Assembly: GCA_965240325.2 (NCBI GenBank)
Contig: OZ251246.1
Coordinates: 930,001 to 994,000 of the forward strand
Direction of reading: 5' to 3'
DNA length: 64,000 nucleotides
DNA from: Rebecca billardiae RCC1528
Lineage: Eukaryota > Haptophyta
Of this stretch, positions 20,488-31,985 are shown piece by piece. The notes beneath the pieces were generated by a model that did not search any database, was not told where the DNA came from, and saw only the letters and a program-made list of their open reading frames with translations. The first letter of the stretch is position 1, and each line of letters begins with the position of its first letter. Both the position numbers and the translations under genes were made by a program.

Positions 20488-22466
20488 ATGAGTGGGAGGA
20501 GACGACCCGGGCGGCTGCAGGTGGCGTTCCTGTCGCTCGTGCTGCTGGTCGCGAGCCTCTTCGTGATCAACCTCGAGGTCCTCCGCGGCTCGCTGCGCGA
20601 GCGCCGCATACGATGGGGGGCGCGAGACATGTCGAGCGACGACGCGCGCGCGCTGGCGGAGGTTGGCGCGCTCTCGGGTGGCGAGGCCGTGCGCAGGCTA
20701 CGCGCCGAAGTGGATGCGCAGGCATTCGCCATCTCCAATCTCACGCGCAGCCTCGACGACATCGTCGCTGTCCAGCGCGCGCTCGCGCTGCAGATGGGTG
20801 CGCGGGCGTGTCGCGCCGGCGCGCGCGCGTCGTGCGTCCTGCCCGCCCCCGCGCGCTCACGGCTGACGCTCGGCGCGGCGCGCTCGCGCTCGCGCAGACG
20901 CCATGCGCGGCTCCGGCGTGCCCGCGGTACACGCCGCCGATGCCACCCCGGCCGCGTTGCCGCTTGCCGGTAGCACCCAGCCCGAACCAGCCGCCGCGCA
21001 GGCCGCGTCAGCCGGGGCGGAGCCGAGCACGGCCGAGGCAGCCGACCGGGCGGCGCCGGGCACGCGCGCTGTGGTCATCTTCGCGTACAACCGCCCCGAG
21101 TACCTGGAGCGCGCGATGCGCTCGGTGCTCAGCCACCTGCCCACCGACGGCAGCCACACGCTCGTCGTCTCGCAGGACGGCGCCGACGCCGCCGTCGCGG
21201 GCGTGGTGCAGCGCGTGGGCGGCGCCTCCGCGGTGCACCTGCGGCACACGCGCACCGAGCTGAGCCTGCCGGCCAACCAGAAGCGGTTCGCCGGGTACTA
21301 CTATCTGTCCGCGCACTACAAGTGGGCGCTCGGCCAACTCTTCGACGTGCGCGGGTACGAGAGCGTGATCATCCTCGAGGTGTGCGCGCGCGCTCTGGCG
21401 CGTGCGGCCGGCGCGCGACGCGACGCGGCGCGCACGGGCGCGCGCTGACCGCTCGTCTCGACGCGGCCATGCGCGTGGCTGCCGCCGGCGCGCGGCGCTG
21501 CGCGGCGTGCAGGACGACATCGAGATCGCGCCCGACTTCTTCGACTACTTCCGCGCGCTCGCGCCGCTGCTCGAGCTCGACCCGACCGTGCTCACAATCT
21601 CGGTGCGATCTCGCGCCCACCGGCTCGGTGCCCCCGCGCCCCGGCGCCGCAGCGCCGCAGCCACGCGCCCGGTGGGCCGGCGGTCGGCGGAGCGCGCGGT
21701 CGGCCGCGTCGGCTGCGCCGATGGCTTGTGGCGGGCAGCGCGTCGCGCCCCGCGCCTCACGCGCGCGCCGCCGCCCTCCCTCGCTCCCTCCCGCTCCCTC
21801 CCCCGCTGCCTGCACGCGCAGGCGTTCAACGACAACGGCCAGCCCGGCCTTGTGCACGACCCCGCGGCCGTGTACCGCTCCGACTTCTTCCCCGGGCTGG
21901 GCTGGCTGATGACCAGGCGGCTCTGGGCGGAGCTGGGGCCCAAGTGGCCGCTCGCGTTCTGGGACGACTGGCTGCGCGAGCCGGCGAACAGGCGCGGGCG
22001 CGCGAGCATCCGCCCCGAGGTCTCCCGCACGTACACATACGGCGTGAAGGGCGTGAGCAGCGGCCAGTTCTCCGCGTTCCTCAAGAACATGCAGCTGGCG
22101 CAGGGCGGGGCGGACTGGTCGCAGCTCGACGTGCGCTCGCTCGTCAAGCCGGCGTACGACGAGCGCTTCCGCGCGAGGCTGGGCGCGGCGACCGAGAGCG
22201 GCGTCGACGAGCTCCCCGCTGCCGGCGCCGCCGCGCAGCCGGACGCGGCGTGCACGGAGCGTCGCGTGCCGTACAGCTCGCACAAGGAGTTTGAGCGCAT
22301 CGCCAAGGGGCTCGGGCTGATGAGCGAGCTCAAGGCGGGCGTGCCGCGCACCGGGTACCAGGGAGTTGTCAGCTTCCGGCGCGCTGGCTGCCTGGTCCAC
22401 GTCGCGCCCGCGTACGAGATCGACGCGGAGACGCACTCCATCGTGCTGAAGGACGGCAAGGGTTAG
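20488..22466 (+). CDS. MGAT1: Alpha-1,3-mannosyl-glycoprotein 2-beta-N-acetylglucosaminyltransferase (GnT-I, GT13)
   Basis: Four exons by phase: 20488-20797, 20898-21379, 21513-21602 and 21822-22466, giving 508 residues. GnT-I adds the first GlcNAc that opens hybrid/complex N-glycan synthesis in the medial Golgi. A type II anchor (LQVAFLSLVLLVASLFVINL) and a stem precede the GT13 catalytic domain. Landmarks are VVIFAYNRPEYLERAMRSVL, VVSQDGAD, HYKWALGQLFD and the metal-binding E-D-D site built across an exon junction (IILE|DDIEIAPDFFDYF). Next come LTISAFNDNGQ, YRSDFFPGLGWLMTRRLW, WPLAFWDDWLREP, RPEVSRTYTYG and KGVSSGQF. The last ~150 residues complete the family's C-terminal region (LVHVAPAYEIDAETH). 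Presence of GnT-I implies complex-type N-glycan processing in this organism. All three introns end CAG and start GTGCGC, GTGTGC and GTGCGA. Confidence 0.95.
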
Positions 22467-22851
22467 CGCGATGCGGGCGTCTGCGCGGCGTAGTGCTCGG
22501 TGGCGGGCCCTGCGTCGGCAGCCGCGCCAGGTGGATCACGCCATCGCCGCGCGATGGTGTGCTCGTCGGTCGGCATCACGATTCACGGCAGCAGCTTTTG
22601 CCGCCTTCGCGTCGAGCAATCTCGATCGGCCCGAGATACATACGTCATCTGCGCAAGTTGAGCTGATTTACATTGTTCGTACTGCTTTAACCCTGACTAC
22701 TACCACTAAAAGACTGTAATAAGGTATCGTTTCGCGAGATTCTCTCCGCGGCTCCGGCGCGCCGACCCATAAATAAGCAACGCCCCGCGCCCGCCTGCCC
22801 GGCTTGCCGTTCATCGCGCCCGCGGGACGACGGGCGCGCGCAGCCTACACG
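22467..22851. other. Intergenic upstream of the metalloprotease gene
   Basis: 385 bp between the GnT-I stop and the protease ATG. It holds the 3' UTR of the first gene and the promoter of the second, with an AT-rich patch at about 22620-22730. Confidence 0.5.
22769..22776 (+). promoter_or_regulatory. TATA-like box of the metalloprotease gene
   Basis: ATAAATAA stands alone in GC-rich surroundings about 76-83 bp upstream of the ATG at 22852. Assignment rests on sequence and position only. Confidence 0.35.
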
Positions 22852-25017
22852 ATGGCACCGATGGCGTCGCGCAGGGCGTGCGCGCTGCTCGCCACGGCCC
22901 TGGCGTGCCTTCGCGTCGCACGCGCGCACCCCACGCCGCCGCACGCCAAGCGGCCCGCCCGGTGGCACGACGTGCACGGCCTCTCCGCCGCGCGCCATGG
23001 CCGCTCGACCGAGGGCGTGCACGAGCACCTGTCGCTCTCCTTCCACGCGGACGGCGCGCAGCACCGCATCAACATGACGCACTCGAGCGTCTTCGCCCCG
23101 GGCGCCGAGCTCACCGTCGTCCGCGACGGCGGCCGCGTCGAGCGGCGCAAGGCGCCGCAAGTCGGCACCTACGTCGCGCGTGACCTCGCCGGTCGGCCGA
23201 GCGCCGCGGCCGTGCTGCGCGCGGACGGGCGGGTGCGCTCGGCGGTGATCCGGCGCGAGGAAGACTACCTCGTCCTCGGCGAGGCCGCTAGCCTCGCCCT
23301 CGGCGCCGAGGCCGCGGGCGAGCTCGTCGCGTACAGCCTCAAGGATGCGCCGCACTCGCGCGGCGAGTGCGGCGCGCGCGGCCCCGCCTCGCAGGCGGAG
23401 GCGAAGGCGCGGACGGAGATGAAGCTCGCCGAGCTCGGGCTCAAGCCGAACGGGCGCCGCCTCGCGCGCGCCGACGCCCACTCCGCCGCGCCCGCGCGCG
23501 GCGCGCCGCCGCCATTCCTGCGCGAGCGCTCGGCGGCGGGCGCGCGCGCGGCCGGCGGCCGCAGCGCCGCACCCGCTGTCCACTCGCACTCGCACGGCGC
23601 TGCGCCGCACGAGCACGGCGCGGCGGAGGGCGAGGACGGCCACCTGGCGGCGATGGACTTTCCGTTCGACGGGCGCGGCGCGCGCGCCGCCGCGGCGCGC
23701 GGCCGGCGCCTCGCCGGCTTCGACGAGTGCGCGTGGAGCGCGCTGCAGCGCATCGGCATCGGCATCGTCGTGGACGCCTCTTGGATCAGCCGGGTCGGAG
23801 GCGTCGAGCCCGAGGCCGTGACGTCGATCGCGGAGATCGTCGTGCTGGCGAACGTGCCGTACGGCGACCAGGTGTGCGCGCGCGTGCGGGGGCGCGCGGG
23901 CCTGCGCGCGCCCGCGCCCGCCGGCCCACGCCGCGCGCCACCTGCCTCGGCGCGCCGATGCGCGGCCGGCGCGCGCTCACCGCCGCGGCTGACGCGCGCG
24001 CCGCGCGCCCGGCGCGCCCTCGGCCGCCCCCCGCCGGCCTCCGCTCCTCCGCGCACGCAGTTCAACCTCGAGATCCACCTGGAGGAGGCCATCTTCATCG
24101 ACGCGGTCTCCACCGACCCGTCCATGTCCGCCGACCCCACGCTGCCGCCGAGCTACCGCAACGACCAGCCGTTTGGTCAATGCGCCACGCCTGCTGACGG
24201 CATCCGCACCGACATTGACATGCTAACTGACCTCGCGGTGTGGGTGGCGGCGCACGCGAGCGCGCGCACGCTGTGGCACCTCTTCACCGGGTGCAACTTT
24301 GGCAACGACGAGACGGGGTACGTCATCGGCAAGGCGTACCAGGGCGTGCCCTGCAGCGAGGACGGCGGCCTCAACAGCGGCTGGACGGCGTACGACCCCG
24401 TGCTCTCGTGGAGCGTGTTTGCTCACGAGGTGCGGCGCACGCGCACTGCGCACGCGCACTGCGGGCGCACGCGCAGCGCGCAGCGCACGCGTGCGCGCGC
24501 GTGTGTGTGTGTGTGCGTGCTGCCGAGTGTGTGCGTGGGGTGTGCGCGCGGAGGAGTGGGGACACGCGCGGCCACTTGGATCGCCGGCGGCCCACCCGCC
24601 CTCCCTCCGCGCGCACGCCCGCGCACTCGGCGCCACCCGCCTCCCGCCCGCGCACACGCACACGCTCACGCGCACGCGCACGCGCACGCGCACGCACGCG
24701 CAGATTGGGCACAACTTCAACGCGGTGCACGACGACCTGGTGGCGGACCCGTGCCGCCTCTCCGACCCGGTGGACGAGCCGCCCGAGGTCGGGTGCAACA
24801 TCATGTCCGCCTTCGTCACCGAGGGCCAGACCGAGTTCTCCGCGCAGTCCGGCGGCGACATGTGTCCGCACATGACGAGCATGATCAACGACGGCTGCAT
24901 CGTCGAGGCGCTGGGCGACCCGGACACGGACTCGTCGCTGATCTCGTACCCGAGCCCGCCGCCGTCCGCGCCGCCGAGCCCGCCGCCGAGCCCGCCGCCG
25001 CCGAGCCCGCCGCCCTC

Positions 25018-25049
<32 letters not shown>

Positions 25050-25676
25050 TCCCGCCCACGCCGCCGCCGCTCCCGCCGCTGCCGCCCGTGCCGCCCTACT
25101 CGCCGCCCGCGCTGTGCACCGAGGCCTCCAACGACGAGTGCGAGGGCACCAAGGTGCTGCTCGAGCTCTCGGCCGGCGGGGACGTCGCCGACTACACGAC
25201 AGCCGTGCAGGACACAGTGTGCACCACGCTCACCTCCGAGGTGCGCGCGCGGGGGCCTGGCGCGCCGCGCGCCGGTCGGCGGCGGCGGCGAGGCTGGCCG
25301 AGCGCGGCGGAGCCCGCGACATCGAATGCGCGCGCGCGCTGACCGCCGCGCGCCCACGCCGCCGCGCGCGCGCGTGCGCCCTGCCCCTCTGCGCGCCGCG
25401 CGCCGCGCGCGCACAGCTCGGCCTGCTGCCCCGCCGGTGCGAGGTGCTGAGCGTGCAGGGCGGCTCGGTGCTCATCAGCCTCGCCCTCTGGGCAGTGGAC
25501 GGCGAGTTCGTGGACAGTTCCGGGAGCGGGCTGGACGGGCGGATCAGCTCGGAGGCGGTGGACCTCGCGCTCGCGCTCACGATGGCGGTGGGCCTGACGT
25601 TCGGCCAGCCGAGCGTCACCGGCACGAGCGTGCTCGGCAGCACGAGCAGCGGCAGCAGCAGCAGCACCGGCGACGA

Positions 25677-25710
<34 letters not shown>

Positions 25711-26361
25711 AGCGGCAGCAGCGGCAGCGGGGGCAGCCCCAACACCTCCGGCGGCCTCGACGCCACCCTCGGCGGCGTGAGCACGCCGCTGCTGATCGGG
25801 CTGAGCGCGGCGGTGGGCGCGGTGCTGATCCTGCTGATCGTGCTGTGCGCGTACTGCTGCGTGCGCCGCCGGCGGCAGCAGAAGGCCGAGGCGGAGAAGG
25901 GCGCTGGGCTGAGCACCGCCAAGGGCGTCGTCCCCACCGTCGCCGTGGAGGGGGGCCCGCAGCCGGTCCGCCGGGGCAGCCTGAGCGCCTTCATGGCGGG
26001 CGGCGGCGCCGCAGTCGCGGCGGGCGCCGCGGGCGCCGCCGCGGGCATCCGGCGCGCGTCGATGGGCAAGGCGCCACCCGTCTCCAAGCCCGCCAAGCCC
26101 GTCGACGACGAGACGCTCATGTTCCAGCGCACGGAGGCGGTGCGCAAGCGGCTCAAGCTGCCAGAGGCGCCCGACAACATCATCGTCAGCATGGCGGAGA
26201 CGCGGCTGGGGCTCTCGGCCGAGCGCGGCACGTCGACCGAGCGGCGGCTCGAGGCGGTGGAGGCGGAGCTCGACGGGCGCAGCCGCGCCGAGGAGGACGC
26301 AAAGGCGCGCCGCCCGTCGCTCTTCGTCGTGCTCCCGGTCCGCTCCGGCGCCAAGGCGTAG
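22852..26361 (+). CDS. Membrane-anchored metalloprotease with ADAM/reprolysin-type zinc motif
   Basis: Four exons by phase: 22852-23871, 24061-24429, 24704-25240 and 25417-26361, giving 956 residues. Signal peptide CALLATALACLRVARA. Residues ~20-280 resemble a propeptide, with His-rich VHSHSHGAAPHEHG. The catalytic region begins near IGIGIVVDASW. The zinc site HEIGHNFNAVHDD fits HExxHxxxxxHD of metzincins and is assembled across an intron (FAHE|IGHN). GCNIMSAF follows as a plausible Met-turn. Then come a Cys-containing segment, a long Pro/Ser linker (PSPPPSAPPSPPPSP...), a Cys-bearing module, a run of about 14 Asp in a Ser/Gly tract, one transmembrane helix (LIGLSAAVGAVLILLIVLCAYC) and a basic cytosolic tail. 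That suggests a type I cell-surface enzyme with an extensin-like stalk. Family members in algae are linked to cell-wall or mating-related proteolysis. The substrate here is unknown. Confidence 0.85.
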
Positions 26362-28584
26362 CGTGGACTCGGCACGGCGCCGCGCATCGGCCAGGGCGCG
26401 CGCGGCACGCACCGCGCAGCTGCTGCGCACTCGAAAGCGCGGGGCAAAGCGCGCTCCGATGAACGATTGCTCGGTGCTCGCACGGTCCATCGGGCTTCTG
26501 GGCGGCGCCAACGCCGGCGCCGGCCTGGACCGCCAGTGACGGTGTGCTTTGAGTACCTGCCAGGGGGGCTGGGGTGGGCTGCTGGGGTGGCCGAAGGCCC
26601 GATGAACTGTGAAGCCGAACGCCCGAAGGCGCGCGCGCGCTGACCGATATACTGATTCCGATACTGATGACATGACGTCGTCGTCTGACGGCGTAATTAG
26701 CCTTTCGCCGTCACTGACGACGGGCGAATATCGTCAGTAAGCTAGTCAATACGTGGTGTTATTGGTACAATAACTGAGTGTGTACGAGCTGCGTGACGGC
26801 CGCGGCGGGGCTCGCCGTGTGGCCTCTCACTCTGTTGCACCCAGCTCGCAGAATTCGTCATGAACCTTCTACGGGTACACGGCTGGCTGCTGCATCACCT
26901 GGAGTGAGAGTGGCTTCTCGGGCGCCCCCGAGCCATTCCACTTCGATGCAAGGCGAGCTGCTCTGGCTCTTGCCGCCTCGTCGGAGCCCCAAAAGGGGGC
27001 ATTCAGCGGGCATCATCGGCGCGCACCTCGCTCCTCGATCCGCGCGAGGTAGGACTCGGCAGCGCACAACAGCTGCGCGCCCGAGACACCTATCGCCTCG
27101 ACCTCCAGCAGAGGATGCCCAACTCGTCTCAGCGACAGCAAGCCGCTCGGCTGCGCGCCTACCGCCGCACGCCCGAGCCGCGCATTGCCACGACCAGCAG
27201 CTGCTTTGTTTGGCCCGCCCTTCCCGCCCCTGTCTGTCTGCCTGTCTGGCTTGCCGGTCCTGCCTATATATATTAAATATATTATTATATTTTTACTTAT
27301 ACATTGGGCCAGCTGATCTGAATTGATCAGGCCGTGAATAAGGGCGTGATGCCGCTCGTCATCGGATAATAATCATAATGCTCAGATACGCCAGCCAGCT
27401 GGCTCGAGCGGCAGGCGCGTACGCGACCGCTCGCGGGGAGCACGGGGCAGGCTCGACCGGCGGCTGCTACCAGCGGCTGAGACTGCCAGCTGACATCCGG
27501 ACCTGGCACCATCGCCCTCGCTCGGGGCACAGCAGGGCCATGCGAGCCGCGCAGCGCAGGTGGATCGCGCTCCAGGCCCAGCAGCTCAAGGCCGCGCTCA
27601 AGCTTTACGATCGCGGTGCAGGCTATGCTTGCTCTGCCGCACCAACGCCGACTCACTCGGCCGGACTAGGACTAACTACCCGGAGTTCGTGTCGACGATC
27701 GGGCACTGCCGCCGACGAATCAGGGAGCTAGACCCGCGTCGTCCTACCTGTGTCGTTAAATCATCATAGAATGAGTATGATGCGCATCATAATACATGGT
27801 ATGCAGCATATGAGTCTCACTCTCTAAGCAGTCGGTCATCCGAGTCATATCACTCATAAGCCCGTGGCTGCCGACGACTGCCGAGTCTCATCCGCTGCGG
27901 CGCGCGCGCGGGCGCCACCAGTAAGTGTAACACTGCGCGCGTTCGTCGCGGGTGCGCGAACCGTGACAGCGGTGGCAACTCGCTCGGAACAGCCGGGATG
28001 ATCATGATGGATTATTATTATAATTGATGCTGGTGTCACCCGTGAACGCGGCTCGTCGCTGGATCGGCGGATCAGAGCGCCGCTGATACCGTCACCGACA
28101 GCCGGTGCTGGCGCGTCGTGGCCTCCTTCGCCGGACCTTGCCGATGGCAGGCACGCCCCAGCAACGCGCGGGCAGCTGCCAGGCCGAGCCTCGCCGCAAG
28201 CACCTCGGGCCTCAGCAGCCCTCCGCGCGGCAGCAGCCTCGGTCGGCAGCGGCGGCGCAGCAGCGTGCACGTCTGACGTCAGCAGGGGCGATCCCGCCGC
28301 GCAGCTCGGGCAGCGTGGCCCGCGCAGCCGGCAGGCCGGCGCAGCGCCGAGCGAGCACGCGCCACGCGCCGCCGCCCGCGCGGCATCGCCCCGGACGGAG
28401 CGCGTCGCCAGCGGGCAGCCCACCACCACGACGCACGCGCCGCGCCGCGCTGCGGCTGCCCTGGCTGGGCGGCGCACTTGCCAGGCGGCCGGTGCCAGGG
28501 TGCCATGCGAGCTGCGCGGCCGATGGCGCGCTGGCGACAGCTGCGCCGCCCGGGACGGCGGCGCGGGTGGGCGCGCGAAGCCGC
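26362..28584. other. Gene-poor interval of about 2.2 kb
   Basis: An AT-rich patch lies at 27262-27302 and dispersed short direct motifs near 27800. Open frames here are composition shadows with no protein-like features. The last part should include the 3' UTR of RanBP1. Confidence 0.55.
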
Positions 28585-29734
28585 TCATTCGGCCGCCGCT
28601 GCTGGTGCGGCCGCGCCCTTGGCGGCGCCCTCGCTCGCCGCCGCAGGCGCCGCCTCGGCCGCGCCGCCCGCGCCGCCGGCCGGCGCCTCGCCCCCCTTCC
28701 CGACCCCAAGCTCCCCGTTGCCCTTTTGGTGCGACTCGAATTCCGTTTTGAATTTGAGCGCGTCTGCGCGCGCGGGGCGGGCGCGCGGCGCGCAACGCGG
28801 AGGCGGCGTGCGCGCGTGAGCGCTCGGCGGGGCGCGCCCACCGGCGCAGCGTGCGCCGTGCGCCCGCGCCCAGACCCCACGCCGAGCGCGCGTGCCGGCG
28901 CGTGCCGCGCCGCGCCGCGCGCGCACTCTCGCTGTTGGCGAAGCGGATGGCGAGCATGTCATTTGAGAGCTCGCCCTCGGCGAAGTCCTGCGCGAACCAC
29001 ACCCACGAGCGGTCGGAGCCGGCGTTCTCGACGAGCTTCATGGAGGGCGAGACTGGCGAGCGCGCGCGCACGGCGGCCGGGGCGGAGCCGGGGGCGAGGC
29101 GGCGGCGAGGAGGCAGGCGCGGAGGGGTTGGTTGGGGCGCGGCGCGCGGGGGCGCGTGGAGCACGGCGCGCGCGGGGCGGCCGCGCGCCGAGGGCACGCG
29201 CCGCCGCCGCCGCCCATGCGCGCGGTGCGGGTGGCGCGCCTGCGCGTGCGCGTGCGCGGCTGCCGCGCTCCCTCACCGGTGTGGTTGGCGCAGATTTTGA
29301 GCGTCTTTTCGCGGCGCATGAGGAGGCGGACGATCTTCGTCTCCTTGTGCTTGAGGAATTTGACGTCGCCCGTGCCACGCTCCTTCCACTGGTTGTTGGG
29401 CTTGTCGAACCGGAAGAGCTTGGCGCGCCTGCGCGCCGCGCGACCGGCGGAGGACCGGGCGCGCACACGCATGCCGCCTGCCGTGAGCGCGAGCGCGCAC
29501 GCGCGGCCGCTTGGGCCCGCGCCCGGCGCGACCGACGCGCGCAGGACGCGGCGCGCACATCTTGAAGAGCACCTCCTCGTCCTCCTCGTGCGTCTTCACC
29601 TTCACCTCCTCCAGCTGCACCAGCGGCGCCCACTCGCCACCCGTCTCCTCCTCGGGAGCGAGCTGGTTGTCGTCGCCGTCGTCGGCGCCATCCTCGCCCT
29701 CCGCGGCAGGCTTCTTCGGCTCGTCGTCGGCCAT
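28585..29734 (-). CDS. RANBP1: Ran-binding protein 1 (RanBP1)
   Basis: Four exons by phase: 29734-29559, 29428-29277, 29052-28927 and 28763-28585, giving 210 residues. RanBP1 binds Ran-GTP and stimulates GTP hydrolysis with RanGAP during nuclear transport. An acidic N-terminus leads into the Ran-binding domain. Key stretches are [98 protein letters not shown] and [18 protein letters not shown]. The tail (residues ~165-210) is Ala/Gly/Pro-rich and low complexity. Every junction keeps the family alignment without loss, which supports the splice model. Exon 2 uses GTGAGG, the other two donors GTGCGC. Confidence 0.96.
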
Positions 29735-30036
29735 CGTGCACGGGGGACCTGCGGCAGGCGCGGCCGGGCGCGCGCCGATCGCCCGGTCAGCCTCGGGCCC
29801 GCGCGCGGCGGCAGGCGCGCGCTGTCGCGCGCGCGGACCAGACGCTTGCCTGGCGAGCCGCTGAGCGTGGCCTCCCCGGACCCATCGTTCGTGAGATCCG
29901 GGCGCACCGCGCGTTCGGTGCACGAAGACTGCACGAGTGCGCGCGGTCCCCCGGACTGACGCGGAGCGGTCGCCCGGGCGTGTTGTACACGCCCGTCCAC
30001 ACAAGCGCACGCGGCGTCGCCGTGCAAACTCCTTGC
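29735..30036. other. Divergent spacer between RanBP1 and the 30037 gene
   Basis: About 300 bp between outward-facing starts. It presumably holds both promoters. No motif recognised. Confidence 0.45.
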
Positions 30037-30777
30037 ATGACCACATGGAGAGACACGCCGGAGCTGACTGACTCTCGCTGGGCAGAGACCCTTGCATGCA
30101 TCGACATCGCGAAGTTCAAGAGGAGTCCGCCGTTTCCTACCCTAGGGACCTCTCCCCGTTCGAGCACGGAGTTCCTCGAGAAGCTCACCAATCGACAACG
30201 TCGATGCGAGCTGTGCAGGTTGGGTTTCGACAGGAGCCACACGAACACTCACATGCTTGGCAGGCCCCATGCGGAGATGTACGCGCTGTACAAGGGCCAT
30301 TTCGATCGGATCATCGAGGCTCAAGAAAAACGGCACGGCATGGCGCAGTTCAACGCACTCACCAGCCACTTTAGATCGCACGATGAGGCCTGTTGGAGAG
30401 GCCTCCTCTCAGCGCACCGCGCGGACGTTTTCGACGCTCTTCGCTACCGGCTTCTCGAGAGATACGTTCGACCTAATGGGGAGCCGCTGCTGTTCCGAGA
30501 CTACCTCGCCGACTTTGACAGGAGAATGATGCGCGAAGCGATTGCGAACGCCGTTGCACTGGCTGTCGTGCGCTCGTCCGTGTGCTCGGCATTCGAGAGT
30601 ATGGCGAGCTTTCGCGTGGCCTGTGCGCTGGCAGAGACGAGCCATTCCTGGGTCCAGGATGACATCGAGCACGCCCGGCGGCCAGTCGCGCAGAGGCAGC
30701 CGATCCTCATCCAGCTGCTTCAGGAGCACACGCTAGCGGCGCATGCAGTGGTGGCGCTTGTCATGCAGTACGTCTAA
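30037..30777 (+). CDS. Orphan protein with a possible C2H2 (U1/matrin-like) zinc finger
   Basis: 246 residues from ATG 30037, single exon, with balanced and rather helical composition. Residues ~50-72 contain CELC-x11-H-MLGRP-H, spaced Cx2C...Hx5H like the U1-type/matrin fingers that bind RNA or DNA (the usual inner spacing is 12). LGRPHAEMYALYKGHFDRII then suggests the family's helical extension. The rest (FRDYLADFDRRMMREAIANA, HSWVQDDIEHARRPV, LLQEHTLAAHAVVALVMQYV) is predicted helical and unrecognised. GC content is noticeably lower than in neighbouring genes, so it may be fast-evolving or acquired. Function unknown; the finger call is tentative. Confidence 0.6.
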   Translation: MTTWRDTPELTDSRWAETLACIDIAKFKRSPPFPTLGTSPRSSTEFLEKLTNRQRRCELCRLGFDRSHTNTHMLGRPHAEMYALYKGHFDRIIEAQEKRHGMAQFNALTSHFRSHDEACWRGLLSAHRADVFDALRYRLLERYVRPNGEPLLFRDYLADFDRRMMREAIANAVALAVVRSSVCSAFESMASFRVACALAETSHSWVQDDIEHARRPVAQRQPILIQLLQEHTLAAHAVVALVMQYV

Positions 30778-31985
30778 CGTCACAGCGATCTGAAAATGAT
30801 GCTACTCGCGAACACCTAGGCGTCTGAGGAGGCGCCGGTGTTTGGTGCTCACTGCAGCGGTGGGTCATCCTGCCTGATCAAGGCCGTTGGCTGGCCGGCT
30901 GGGCCGCCGCCGGCGAGGCACGACCACTCGTGACACTCGAGTCCGCGCGCTAAGTTCTCACACGGCCCGATCCGGAAACTGACGACGAGGGGCGGTCGTC
31001 GCGCTGGGCTCGGCGGCTGTATAGTGTATGCGAGCGCGCTGGCTGAGGCTCGGGGTGTGAATGCCGCTCGCCACGGCGCAGCTAGTAGCGCAATGTAGCG
31101 CGCTCGGGTCGCACACCGCTCCGAAGACATGCCGGCGCCGCGCTCCGGGGCGCGCAACGGGCCGCTGAGTTGACGTCGTTAGCTGGCATAGCTGCCGGCG
31201 CTGGGCCGGACCGCCGGAGCGACGGCCGCGCCGTGTATAGGTCGTACCATATGCAGGCACCGCGTCCGCGACTCCGCGGCGGCCGTCACAGTCCGATAAC
31301 CGCCGTGATGAATCTTGTACATGCATACTGTATGTATGCTGCTCGGACTCATAAAACGCGGATCACTCATCGATCAACGAGTTCAACGACCGTGCTGATA
31401 CCGCACCGACGGTACGACTGCTACCATGTATTTACAGCAGGCTGTCGTCCGACATTCGGCCACGATGACGATTCCGGATTCGCCGCCGTAGTAGCGTCGT
31501 AATAAGTATTCGCGATTCGGCACTTCCGGCCCGTGCCCGTGGCCGTGACGTCACAGGCTGCACCCGGTGTGCCGCCAATAAGACAGTCACAGTGAGTCTG
31601 AAGTGTGGAGCGTCGTCTCGGACCGCGATCAGGCATCAGCATGCGTCTGCACTCTGCATGGCTCGTTGTCGCTGCGGCGGCTGAGACTGAGTCCGGGAGT
31701 ACGTGAAGTGACGAGTGGCGTTCCGTTAGACCGTGCCCTCCGTGACTGTCCGCCGCGGCTCCGTGAGTCTGACCGTCAGCACACTCGTATGCCCATCGCG
31801 CATCGGAAGCGATTCAAACGACCCTGACCGTCATCAAATGCCGCCCACGGCCACGGGGCGCACCGGCGGTGCCCATTCGACTCATATCCGACGTCTGCCG
31901 TCATCGTTACCAGCCCCAGGCATCGGCGGCACCGCGCAGGCTCGTCCAGAGGACGGGCCTTCCCCACAGACCGCACGTGCCTGAG
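30778..31985. other. Intergenic between convergent genes
   Basis: No convincing coding frame. Composition is mixed, with occasional short palindromes. No RNA gene recognised. Confidence 0.55.

Noticed and set aside
28105-28580. Plus-strand frame of several hundred codons downstream of RanBP1
   Set aside because: Pure Arg/Ala/Gln/Pro shadow composition continuing antisense through the RanBP1 exons. No independent support.
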